Source: Torreya grandis (taxonomy: Eukaryota > Streptophyta > Pinopsida > Cupressales > Taxaceae). Taken from it: a stretch of DNA of 64,000 bases. The notes beneath the pieces were generated by a model, which was not told where the DNA came from, did no database searches, and was given only the letters and a program-made list of their open reading frames with translations. The translations under genes and the position numbers were made by a program. The stretch is taken from assembly GCA_037957365.1 (NCBI GenBank), contig JARHVA010003263.1, positions 353,501 to 417,500 on the forward strand, in the 5' to 3' direction. Below are positions 1 to 12,559 of the stretch, one piece after another. The stretch's first letter is position 1. Each line of letters opens with the position of its first letter.

Positions 1-199
1 CAAACACATTTTTGATACTAATGGGCGAGATGATGATTATCTTATAGGAAATTCAATTTATCACTTAGATACCCATTCATTGGGATCCAATCTACCATAT
101 GGAGAGTGAGAATATTTACTATCATATGGATTTGATATATGGGGTGGATCAAGTACATGCTCAGTTTCACTTAGGTGGATTCAACTATAGACCCTTATA

Positions 200-1480
200 C
201 TAGAGGGATCCTATAGACAAATTCTTACTCATAATGATGATTGTGTCTTTATTTGTGGTACTAATTTGACTAGTGACCACTTCCCATATAGGTTATTAAG
301 GGTTCTAGTGGAGATGTTACTAGGGAGGATTATTTTTGGGTGGGCACTAGTATTACTAGTGCAAATCTATAGAGAGATATATGCCTTCTAAGCTCATATA
401 AAATACAAGATTAGTGTTAGGTTTTTACTCAATTTATATGAATATGAGCACATTCAAGTACTGAGGCCAATGGGGACTCCTTGGGATGGATTTAGCCAAG
501 AGCCATTTCTAGTTGGTCTACTAGATGGAGAGGTGACTATGTGTTGAAAGGTGTTAGTGGTGGAAGTTGAGATATTGATTGGTTTAAGGATTCCCTAGAG
601 GGTTTGGTAGCTATTGACATAGTATGGAGGCTATATGTGGGTTGGTCTAGGTGGGGAGGGTACATCTACCACACATTATCCTTATAGAACTGGCACTAGA
701 TTTATGGGAGATGGGATGGGGAAACAAAGCTTATCACATTCAAGTCAGTGAAAAGGTAGTTTAGATTTCTATAAGAGATCTCACCAGATGTCCCTAGATA
801 TAGGAGGGAGGATGTCAGATTCTATCTCCTTGAGCCATAGCCATAGGATGTCATTTTGGACTATGAAGAGATATTGACAAGAGCTATCATTGATGACATG
901 AGTATGATAGATGGGTATGCAACTTGGTACTAGGCCTAATATACAATGATTAATTTTAGATGGGGTTATGGGGGTTAGTATCCCATGGATGTGGATGTTG
1001 TTGGGTCACTTGAACATGATGGATAGGTGGTAGTGGCACTAGCAGTAGTGTAATCTTAGATCACTAAGTTATAGGGATAGGTGGCCACTTTATAGGGTTA
1101 GATAGTCACTGTAATTGGAGAGAGAGATTAGGTGAAGGTATTTCTTGGGTTAGTGACATAGGATAGAGATTCAATGAGATAGAGGGTATGAGTGATCATA
1201 TAAATATTGGGAGGACCACCTGACATAGTTCTAAGGACACTATACTTAGACACCGTTGAGGAGCTAAGATATTATGAGGTGATAGTGCTAGCATATTTTC
1301 CACTAGAGATGAGATATGGAGAGTATAGGGCATATTAGTATGGGGTAAATCTATAGCTACTCCAGGTTAGTGGGCCTTAATATTGGGGTATGTAGGGATA
1401 TCAAGGGGGCCACCACCAAATGGTAGTGTAGGTATAGGTACAAGTATATGTGCAAGTGGTTCTAGTGCCCAATGGGCCTG
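200..1480 (+). pseudogene. Degenerate plant mobile domain (PMD) protein relic
   Basis: Translating the + strand with frame changes gives a PMD-like (aminotransferase-like plant mobile domain) C-terminal half. Around 310-480 it reads GWALVLLVQIYREIYAF, then a stretch ending LYEYEHIQVLRP, matching the family pattern 'WG.A.LA.LYR.L ... LLQ.W.YEH...RP'. Near 615-635 IDIVWRLY fits the 'ID..W.PY' block. Near 745-790 VKR-stop-FRFL fits 'V.RQFGF.Q', and GYATWY near 915 fits the '..Y..WY' block. A Pro/Gly/Ser-rich tail ends near 1470. Many stops and frameshifts show it is dead. In plants PMD occurs both in host genes (MAIN family) and captured inside transposons; in this setting a transposon copy is more likely. 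The N-terminal part is cut by the window edge or too decayed to read. Family assignment is by remembered pattern only. Confidence 0.55.
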
Positions 1481-1499
1481 ATTTGTGTACGTTTATTGA

Positions 1500-2820
<1,321 letters not shown>

Positions 2821-3870
2821 GGAAAAGATAAAAGGATCATGAGAGACATGTCTTCATGAAATAATAATGATTGGGTAAGAAAGGCATGATGATTTCATTG
2901 ACAAGGGCCCAATAAAATTTAATTCATATTGGCTTAATGAAAATGAGCCTTTTGAACTCTTTGCATGAGCATGCTTTGATCGAAAGAAGGTATTGGGATA
3001 ACTTTGTGTCAAGTAAGCTCATAGTCCCTTTATTTTAGAGAGTTTAACAAGGGAAAGTAGGTGATAGGTAGATGGTTAAATGGGAAATTGGTAATATGGT
3101 AACATGATGTGGGTTAGCTTTCCCCTTTTATAGGTGATTGAATAACCCTAATAGACAATTCCATGCCTTAATATAATGTGTAGACTGATCAATATGGGAA
3201 GTCTACTAATGTCATATGAAAGAGCTGATTACAACCCTTTTGGGATAACTTGATGTGATTTTGATATAGGGCCCCTATTTTCATATTTTATTGTTTTGGA
3301 TAAAAGGGGTGAAGCTAATTGATGTGGGAAGATTCAAATGTTTACTTTGACAAATTTATCTTAACCATCCTTCAAGGGAATGGTCTAAAGTTGGATTTTT
3401 ATAGCTATCCTTCAAGAGAGCAATCTATCTTTATGAAATGTAGTTCTTAGGTTGTTATCCTTCAAGGGAGCAGTCTACAATACTAGAGATATGGACCCAA
3501 GTGATATTTTGGTATCGAAACTTGATATTGAACTCTAGTTTTAGACATGGACAAGCCTATTTAGGCTTAGAGGTCTACCTTTATGGAGGAAAGACTTTTA
3601 GCACAAAATTCCAATGATGGTAGATGAGGGAATGTTGGTGAGAGATAATTTGTCATGGGATTCCATCTAATTAGAGATGAAAAGTATCCATGAGAACCAT
3701 GCCATGGGTAGATATTTGGTATCCATATTTAGGATTAAGCTATAACTATGATAGATAATCACATGGTCTTATGTTGTAATCCATTGTCCTTAAAAGAAAT
3801 AGGGATAGGTAGGTGAAGGGAAGTGAAAATATATTAAACCAAGGGATAAGCTTCATTTAGACACAAAGGT
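2821..3870. other. Non-coding stretch beyond the integrase end of element D
   Basis: No protein match was seen on either strand. Its position just past the integrase C-terminus of the minus-strand element D makes it the expected place for D's 3' untranslated region and 3' LTR. I could not align it with the 5' flank of D (12.8-14.6 kb), so no LTR is claimed. It contains a three-copy repeat (3367-3480). Confidence 0.4.
3367..3480. repeat. Three-copy interspersed repeat ATCCTTCAAGGGAGCAGTCT
   Basis: Imperfect copies of a roughly 20-base word start at 3367, 3407 and 3457. The first reads ATCCTTCAAGGGAATGGTCT, the second has GAGAGCAATCT and the third GGGAGCAGTCT. Spacings are 40 and 50 bases, with unrelated sequence between copies. 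Confidence 0.75.
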
Positions 3871-3879
3871 GAGTTTGAT

Positions 3880-5050
3880 CCTTGTTTTAATAATAGAAAG
3901 GATGCATATGTGAAGCTTTGGGAGGCTCATGTTCTAGTTTGCCTTCAAGAGAATAAAAATGATAAGATCCTGATCCATACTTATGGGTTATAGTGTAGGG
4001 TCCAAGCCAATTGAAATCAAACTTGCCTTTTTTGCCTTTCTCCATATTAGTTACATGTTGGTTTTCCTTAAGGATGAGGTCTCTGATATTGAACTCATAC
4101 TCTATTAGGTGTTTTTTATAAGAATGTTTGATTCATTATTGATAGACACAAAAATGATTAAGCATTATGAGGTGATGTTCATCAAGTAGTTCAAGACGTA
4201 CAATGTGTTCTTGATGATAATTGATTTCAAAAATGATGTCATGCAAGGAGATACAAAGAGAAGGGATCTGAACTTTGAGAGGCAAGACTACTTCTACTCT
4301 AAAAATGAGAGAGAAAGGGGTAGTACCTATAGAGGTTTGAATACTATTATGATAGGATCATAAAGTGAAAGGGATATGTAAATGTCAATCCTGACTTGAA
4401 GGACTTACTACTTTTTTTAACATTCTATTGAGGATTTTGTTAGAGGCTTTTGCCTATGCATTTTCTTATGGATGATAAGGCAAGGAAAAGATTAATTTGA
4501 TTCTAAAATCATAGAAAAGAGCTTGAATGTTATTGTTTTAAAAATATTTGACATCATTAGTGATGATCTTGTGTGGACCATAAAATTGGAATATGATATG
4601 ATGATTGATGAAATCAATAATTTTTTCAGCTTTAGTCAAGATAAAATGGATGAATTCTACCCACTTGGTGAAATATTCAGTAGTGGTAATAATAGATTGG
4701 TGACATTGTGAAGAATGAGGATTGATTTCCCTAATAAGATCAAGACCCCATTGTGAGAAGGACCAATAGTCTTTGGATACTAAAAGGCCATGGTCTAGTG
4801 CATGATGTAAATCAACATGATGTTGACCTTTGACACACTTATTTACATAATCACAATAATCATGATTGAAGATGGGCAAATAATATCCAAGGTGAAGGAT
4901 ACATTTAGCAATGGCTAGGCCACTAAAATTCCCCCATAGATTTCATCATGTGTTCCCTTGATATCATGGGAAGCTTCATGACTATGAAGCTAATAGAGAA
5001 GGAGATCATGAAAATCACATTTGTAAATGATTACCCCTAGTATGGTGTAA
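3880..5050 (-). pseudogene. Element D integrase (gypsy type), broken
   Basis: Integrase inserts element cDNA into host DNA. The longest open piece (4538-4879) contains a degraded zinc-binding segment (YVNKCVKG, where the second Cys of C-x2-C is Gly), then WSFSQWGLDLI and EYFTKWVEFI of the RNase H-fold core, ending PHKIITNDVKYF. The first catalytic Asp (4739-4741) is kept. The second, expected in 'TDN', reads TND, with Asn at 4556-4558. Further along the strand (about 4060-3900) WLGPYTITHKYGSGSYHF matches the C-terminal 'W.GPY.V...YGSGAY.L' block. Stops separate the parts. Confidence 0.85.
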
Positions 5051-5299
5051 TGAGAGGTAATATTAATAAAATATCTTTATTAATTATTCAAAAGGTTGGG
5101 AGGAATGATTCCAAGGTTAAGGTAGTAAAAATTTTGGTCATACCAAATGTCAAAAGGGGATGCTTCCATATTAAAAATGGTAGGAAGTTCAAAAATGATA
5201 TATGAAGGTGTGATAAATTGATGGATGGTGATAAATAGTTTAGAAATAATAGATTGAGATGGGATTTGGGAGGTAAGGGAAGCCATTGTACCTACAAAT

Positions 5300-6200
5300 T
5301 TATTAGTAGATCGTAGAACTGACTAGATAAGTTAATGATCAAATGATGCTAAGAGTACATCTATGAGTTATTTTTACTTCAGTAGGACATCATTTTTACA
5401 TTGATATATCCTTTGACCTGAATGATGACAAGCTAGGAATAACCAAAACTATTGATTATTTTGACTCCAAAAGTTAGATCTATTTAGAGACCTATGACTA
5501 GGGCTTCATATTTGTCCACATTGTTAGTGTATTTGAAGTCATGTTTAAAGGAAAGGGGAAGAGGTTCACCATTAAGGGGAATGAGAATAAATCCATCACC
5601 CCTACCATGTTGGCATTTGGAGCCATAAAAAAACATGGTCATTTGGTAGGTGGGCTCCTCCTGAGAAAGAGTTGAAATGGACTCATCTAGAAAAGCAATA
5701 TGAAATGGTTAGTTACCTGGTAAGGGAGCTTTGACCAATTTGTCAGTGATCACTTTCCCTTTAGTGGAATTTTTCTAAAGTAACTCAAGATCAAGTTCAG
5801 CTAGGAGCATGAGCCATTTAGCCATACACTGTTTTTTGTATGGTTTAGAGTGCATGTACTTGAGTTTGTTAGTTTTAGTGATGACATAGCTTTTGTGATT
5901 AATAAGGTGATGATGAAGTTTGGAAGCCATAAAGACTACGTCAAGGCAAAGTTTCTTGGGATGGGTATACTAAGTCTCTTATTCTACAAGTGTGTGGCTA
6001 ATATAGTAGATGGCTTTCTCTTTCTTTTGTTCATCATGATGACTAAGAATTAAACCTAAGGAATGGTATGTGGTGGATATATAAAGGTAGAAAGGATGGT
6101 CTTCCCTTAGAGGGATGAGGATAGTGGAGGGAGAAGGTACTATTTGATTGAACCAAAGGTTTAGTAATAGTCTTTGGTCCACTTAAAAGAGGTGCCTTTC
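5300..6200 (-). pseudogene. Element D RNase H region, broken
   Basis: The RT-RNase H connection is readable at 6182-5979, including YLYISTTYHSLGLILSHHD and KAIYYISHTLVE, a strong match to gypsy 'LY.S.T..S.GA.L.....K..AIYYIS..L'. Downstream, MAKWLMLLAELDLELL (near 5820) matches the 'MA+W...L.E.D' block. Near 5620-5440 a second RNase H-like part reads FFYGSKCQ, GEPLPLSFKHDFKYTNN and YEALVIGLK. The Asp expected in 'FDGS' is Tyr. In the living element this domain removed the RNA strand during cDNA synthesis. Confidence 0.8.
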
Positions 6201-7330
6201 TTGAGGAGATGGTGAAAGGGTTAACATCTATATGATAATTAGGAGATGAAGTGATTAATGGATTAGAGCTTACCTTATAGGTTGCATAGTTTCTTAAGGT
6301 TAGTACGAGGAGGCATCTCCAAGATTACTCTAACCTTGGTGAGGTATATTTTAATTACTTGAAGAGATATGATAAAGCATAAAAGTTTACCATATAAGAC
6401 CTTAAAAATGTATTTCTTGAGGTTGATTCTAACATGATAATGGATTGTTTAGTTGAAGATGATTTTAAGAATGGATAGGTAATCCTTACAATGTTTGTAT
6501 TTCCCAAGGAGATTGTCCACATAGTCTTTTATAATTTTATGGATGAGATAATGAAATATATAGGTTGTGGCATGCTAATAGGTTATTCCATCATTCTTCA
6601 AACCAAAAGGCATGACTATGTAATATAAGGTTCCCCATGGGGTGATAAAGGAAATTCTATGCTAATCTTTGGGGGAAATCAAAATATAATTATATCCTAA
6701 GAAACTACACATGAGAGATAACATTTAATGGCCAGATGTAAGATCAACAAGTTGGTTGATGTTTAATAAAGAAAAGTCATCCTTTAGGCAAGCAAGGTCG
6801 AGTTCATGAAAGTCAATGTAAAGGCAAAGTCCCCCTATGGTTTTTGTAATGGGAATGATGTTGGAAACCCATTATGGATAATCAATGGGTTGGATGAAAT
6901 CAATAAATAAGAGACACTAAATTTTTTATTTGACTAGAAGATCGATGTGAGGGTGTATCCTACAAATCTTTTGCCAAATTGGCTTTATCTCAGGATAGGT
7001 GACAATGTTGTGGATGGTGATTGAAGGATCAATTCTACGCATATCCTGATAGGACCAATCAAAGGCTATGCTATGATCATGAAGGAAATAAGGGTAATCT
7101 TGTTGCTTCATGAAATTTAAATATTGGCAGATTTTCATGATATGGGGGTTATCTTGAGTATCAAAGTTAACATCAATGGTCAATTCAGTCAACATGGTTT
7201 GGTTCTTTTGAGGAAGGGATTTATAGATAGAAGAATCCCCTACATTGAGGTATGTGAAAATGGAATTATCATCCTAATGTTAGAGGGTGTTGATGGTAGG
7301 AATATCATACTTGATCATTTTAGGATGAAT
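6200..7330 (-). pseudogene. Element D reverse transcriptase, broken
   Basis: The N-terminal part is open at 7195-6926: FDWSYQDMRRIDPSITIHN and VTYPEIKPIWQK match 'F.WSY.DMPGIDP.I..H...' of plant gypsy RT. Further on, FLGYNYILISPKD and PWGTLYYIVMPFGLKN (about 6730-6620) are the 'GYNQI' and 'MPFGL.NA' blocks. Expected MDGF reads MCSF, losing the first catalytic Asp. The active-site box reads YVDN at 6523-6512 (second Asp to Asn). After it, VRINLKKYIFKVLYGKLL fits '.LNP.KC.FGV..GK.LG'. Two of three active-site acids are gone, so it is inactive. Confidence 0.88.
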
Positions 7331-7719
7331 GAGAGGAAGGGTTTTAGCTTAGTCATTCTTTTGATAGGTTAGGGAGACCAAACTAATGATTTCAATCAAA
7401 AAAAAAACTTGGATGGGATGATATCAGAATCTTCAAATTTTGAGGGAGATGGGGTTGGTGAATATGGACATCCTCATCATCGATGGTGGTGATGGGTTTT
7501 GGTGAGGTGAATTATTTTGGTGGTATGAATCCATGACTGAATAACTCATAAGTTTTTTAAATTTTGATTATGGGTAGATTATGATGTCCCTATTCATAAA
7601 GGCTGAGACCAAATCCCTTCCAAGCACACCTATAAAGGTAGGCTTTGATAAGGCTAGTTTGTTGAGATAAGAGAAGTCAGAGGTGAATGATCAAATGGAT
7701 GAGGTAGTGGTGGGTCCTA

Positions 7720-8490
7720 GAAGTGGCTAAACAAGTCCCCCAAATAATAAATTTATTTGATGGTTGGGGATCTTGAAAGGGATGATGGTTTTGATGTTGG
7801 GATCATATGAATGGTTGTGTTTGATATTCCTATACTTTTGGGGAGTAGGGAAATCATCCAAGTCTAAAAGGTGATATTCCCCAAGGGAAAGGTGTTGAAA
7901 AATGGATTCCAAGGGGTCCTCTATGGGAATCTAATAAGAAGGGATAGATGAACTAGTTAAACCTTCATTACTATTATGGATGGGAGTGTCATTAGTTTTG
8001 GTTGGCAGTGAGGTGGTGTTGTTATTAGTTAATGGTGAGGTACATGAAGGAGGAATAAGAATGTCATTAGGCTGATATGTCATATTGTAAGTGGAAAAAG
8101 GACTAGGGTCACTTTTGATGGTAACAAATTGAACTTCATGTTCAAATTTAACATATAAATTTAAGGTGGAAAGGACACAACTCATGGCACATATCTAAGG
8201 GCATCTAAGTAACACAATGTATTATAACTCACCTTATATAATGTAAAATAGTTTAGGAATGATGTGAGGTCCTAAGAAAATATGAAGGATAATTTTCCCC
8301 AAGGTTATGGCCATGGTATTATTGAAGGAGAGAATAATTGTTGTGCTTTTTGTCATGATGTTCTTAGGAAATTAATATTGGTCATACGCATGGGAGGAGA
8401 TAATGTTGATGCTAGATCTTCCATCAATCATTACCATTTTGACATGGGTGTGATTGATGTATGCTCAGGGGAGGATCAAAATCCTTAGAA
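7720..8490 (-). pseudogene. Element D aspartic protease and following linker, broken
   Basis: Minus-strand translation near 8440-8400 gives VMIDGRSSINII, matching the retroviral-type protease '.IDGGSS.NI'. The catalytic Asp codon lies at 8425-8423 and the second Gly of DGGSS is Arg. Downstream, MSCVLSTLNLYVKFEHEVQF (from 8185) matches the post-protease 'A.PSSLHQ.LKF....' segment. About 0.6 kb of low-complexity linker then leads to RT. The protease would have cut the Gag-Pol precursor. Confidence 0.75.
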
Positions 8491-10590
8491 TGGGTAGGAG
8501 GTATTTTAGAATCTTGAAAGGTGATGAAGGCATAAATTTGGAGGGCTCCAACAAAGGGTGTAAGAGGTTGAGGGTCATCTAGTTGAACCTCTATAAATTA
8601 CAAATCCTCTATCAGTGATATAAGATGATGGGGAAATGTGTTGATTAGTTCATAAAATCTCATCTTCATTCATTTTTGGTGAAGTTATTTCAACATGATA
8701 TGTTGGATGGAGTTAGAAGGGTTAGAAGGAGAAGCTCCCAAAATTGGTATTTTGGGTTTTGGTGGTTGTGAAGGTGAGGGTAAGTGGGTAGGTGTTTGGC
8801 TTTGGTTAGAAGGCTAAGGGGTTGAAGGGTATGCCCAAGGAATGGAGACTTTGGCTTTTCAATTATCCTTATATTGGGCCTAAGATTAGGTAACCATATG
8901 AATAGCTTGGATGAGGGGATTTGTCACATTTAATGGTTGTTTTGGTTCCTCCTCCTTACTTTTGGGTGAGAGTGGTGGAGTAGGTAAATGTTGGATAGGT
9001 TGAGTTGATGTTTGGATTGGTAATGGGGGTAGGAGAGGCTCATCAAATAACATATCATCCTCATAATATAGGCTATGAACAAGAAATTGGAGAGATTTTT
9101 AGTTTTGTGTGTCATGTACTGGTGCCCTATGGTATGCTCACATCAAGCCATCATTAAACCAATAGGGTTTAGTATTGGAGAGGTAAAATGGTTTGATAGG
9201 TGGTAAACTAATGGAAGAAGTTTGCAATAACCTTTGTAGGATGGTTGAATAAGATTCATTAAAAGGTGTTGGAGGTGATGGGTTTATACTTATAGAAATA
9301 GGAGATTTCTTAGAGGAAATTTTCACCTTAGGAGTTATAGGTGGTGGAATGGTTTTAGTTGGTGGTTGGGATTACTTAGTTATGGTTGACTTTAAGTTAA
9401 ATGATTTGGAGGTTAAATATTTGGATATTGAGGGTTTATATATAGGCAAGAAAGTAGAGGTGGATAGGTTAGTTAAGAATGAAGGAGAACTAGATGACTT
9501 AGTGGGTGTAGATTTAGGTAAAGAAAAGGGGAATGGCTTACTAGAGAAAGAATAGGTAATTGGGATGCTATAAGGATGGGGTCCTAAGATAGAAGGAAAG
9601 TGGGAAGGAGGTGGTATGGGTCTAGTTTGAGGTTGAGGTTTGGGTAACTATATCTTCTTGATTATTTTTGTTGGGGGTTTCTTTGGTGTACTAGATGGTG
9701 TTAAATCAAACTTCAAAGAGTTCGACTAGGTATGGGAAGAATTCCTAGATTCTTGATAGGTTTGGTGAGAGATTCATTGATTTGGTGATGTTAGATGGAG
9801 GTAATTGGGATGGTTCTCCTATAGTTTTATAGGAATAGGTGTTGGATATAGAGGTAACAAAGGGTTCAAGGGTGGATTCAAGTGGGGTTGAGGATTCAAA
9901 TTTATTTTGGTAAGGGATCCCAAGATGATGCTAAAAAGTGGCTCTATCAAATTTGGGTTGAGAAGTTAACTTTAAACTTTGGACGAGTCTAGAAAAGGGA
10001 TTATAAATGGGTTTGGTTCCTTGGTCATTGGTTTCAAATATTATTCAATTCGACCCCTGAGGGGAACCTACTAAGGTCATGAAATGAAAAATGCTAGTTG
10101 TTGGTACTTCTATTCTAAAATTAGAACAATTACAAATGGCTACTCTTGATAAAAATAATATCACCCCTCAATAGATGGAGTGGAAGAAGAAGAAATGGTT
10201 AAATCAAAGGTTGACTCCTTTGGTGTTTTCATCAAAGGAGAGGTAGATAAAGTTAAGGTCTCATTAAGTGAAAAGAGAGGGGTGGTTGATTCCTCTATTT
10301 GAGTATCCAAAGGAATGGAACGTGAGTACACTACTTTCATAAGTGAAATAGAGGAAGAAGTGGTTAAAGTAGTGGTCTCCTCAACAATGGGCTCACTAAT
10401 AATAACATTGATTGTAAGTGCATCATGAGAGTCAAATAATTCTGATTTTTTGTCATGATGATGGGTAGAAGGAGCATGATTGGGAAAAGGATCATGGAAG
10501 ATGTCAAGGGACTAACTAGGAGGTGAATTGGGATTATCAAATGTGAGTTCTCCACTATAAATTAAGCTTTGGACCAGATTTTTGAAAGTA
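8490..10590 (-). pseudogene. Element D Gag-to-protease linker, low-complexity
   Basis: About 2.1 kb separates the Gag zinc knuckle from the protease. Minus-strand translation is rich in Pro, Ser and Thr (for example ISINPSPPTPFNESYSTI near 9290) with many stops and no recognised domain. PIKPFYLSNTKPYWFNDGLM (9197-9138) is the most protein-like piece. In A1 the same gap is about 0.64 kb, so D's linker is much longer. The + frame at 9349-9555 is a shadow of this region. Confidence 0.5.
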
Positions 10591-12520
10591 TTACATCTAT
10601 TGATGTCATGTCTAATAACTTGGTGAAAGGCACAATGGTTATTTTGTTTTAACACCAAAGCATGGGGTAAGAAGCATCAAATTATTGGGGTGGTTTGATA
10701 AGTGGAATTTGGATAAGATTAGATTTGATAAATTTGTCCAAAATTGAAGCATAAGACTCCCATATGAGGGTATTATTTTTGGAAGAGCTTGATTTTGGTT
10801 TCAGTTTTGTTAGTAAGAAGGGTTGGAAGAATTGGCTTGATGGGGTTGGTTGATAGTGGGTGATGGAGTAGTCTTTAGGAAAACTAAGTTTGTAGATGCT
10901 TTTTCCTTGGTATTAGGATGGTTGGATTGGTTATTAGTTTTGGTGGAGGGAGGATCATTAGATTTAAAGTGGAGGGAGGATCATTAGATTTAAAGCTAGA
11001 ATTTTTGTTTCACAGTTTCAATTTCCCTTTATCAATGGCTCAATTTTCAAGTTTACATGCCATGGTAAATGCCTCATTAAAATTTCTAAATTTTTGGACT
11101 TGAAGAGTAGGGGAAATATATTTGGCACAACCTTGAGAGAAGATATCAATCAAATTAGGTTGGGGTAGGGAGAAATAAAGTTGGTTGATGAGACCTCTCC
11201 ATCTTGCTATGAAATCGGCAATTGATTCATCATCAAATTGCCTAATAAAATAGAGGTTGGTAATATAAACCTTTTTAGATATATTTATTGAGAAATGCTC
11301 TAAAAATATTTGGGTAATTTTGGATAATGAAAATATGGAGTTCTTGGTAAGAGCACCATACCAATCAATGGCTGGTCTTGATAAAGACATGGGGAAGGTA
11401 CGAAGGAGGAGAGCATCATCATATGCGATAAAATAACAAGAGTGATGAAATGGTCTCAAATTTTGTTGGGGGTCCTCCTTGCATTAGAATTTAGAAAACT
11501 TAGGTAATTATCATTAAGGAGGATATGCATGGATAGGAACAAATGGATGGATGGGTTCATTAAATATTTGATCATAGGATAAAAGGTTATGAGACCTAGA
11601 GATATATGATTCTAGGTTGGTTATTTTATCTATTAACATTTGGACCAAATCTATTTGAGGTTGGGAAGATGCATACTGAAGTGGTAAAATTTGTTAAGGT
11701 TGGGTGGAAAAAATGTATGGATAAGTGATAGAGGGTGCTGAATAATCCACATATTGGTAAGTGGTCATAGGACATTGGGATAGTGCTACATAAGGGTTGA
11801 TTGGCACAAATGGTTAAGTGGAAGGTGCTATGTATCCTTGTGGGTTAGACACATATGGGTAAGATGTCATGGATGATTTTTGGGGGATGATAAGGGTTGT
11901 TTTATAGGTATGTTTGGGTTGGTGGATGGTGGTATCGATGTAGATTGGATTAGAGGTATGAAAGTACTAGTTGGTTGTTGATGGGTGGTAACTCTAGTGC
12001 TAATAGGTGGAAGTGTTTGACATATAGAAAGTACCAAAATCTGAAGTGGGGTAGAATTTGGTGGGTTGGTCAAACTAAGGGTAATGGTAGAAATAATGTA
12101 GAAGATGATCCCATGGTAGGATTATAGGTAACAAGGGGAAATTTTGACCCAATGTTTGAGGTATAGTTGGGGTAGTAGGTGTTTGGTTACTGGTCAAGAT
12201 GTTGGATGGAGTTTGGGGAGTGGTAGTAAGTGGGATATTTGAAGAAAAAGAGGCTCAGGTGAGCATGGGTTGGGTTGAGGTAGTACCCACTAGAAGATGG
12301 GGAGGCATACCATAGGGAGGATCCATAGGTAGAACTAAAACAAGAAAGGTATGGTTGGGTAAGGTATTTAGGTAATGTTAAAGAGCCATAAGGTTGCTAT
12401 CAAGGAAGGTAGAGAACTATGAATCACCTTCAACAATAATTAGAGGCCTAGTAAGAGGGGTATAAAAATGAGGGGAGCCATTAGAATTAGAGGTATACTC
12501 CGTGTAGGAAGAAGAATAAG
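10590..12520 (-). pseudogene. Element D Gag, broken
   Basis: Gag forms the element's particle and binds its RNA. The N-terminal part (12.52-11.46 kb) is Pro/Ser/Thr-rich and interrupted. The retrotransposon Gag core is open at 11459-11040: LLRTFPMSLSRPAIDWYGAL then FSINISKKVYITNLYFIRQ and QFDDESIADFIARWRGLINQ, matching 'L.FP.SL...A..WY..L ... QK.GES..+F..R+..L'. The zinc-knuckle variant at 10634-10593 reads CAFHQVIRHDINRC, C-x2-H-x4-H-x4-C with all four ligands intact. Following residues TFKNLVQSLI match the 'LK..I..LI' tail of this Gag type. Confidence 0.85.
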
Positions 12521-12559
12521 GTGGTTTTTGGTTGTTTTGATTCCTCAACTGCTATCTAG

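Noticed and set aside
3366..3480. CRISPR-like spaced repeat
   Set aside because: Only three imperfect copies with unequal spacing in a plant nuclear context.
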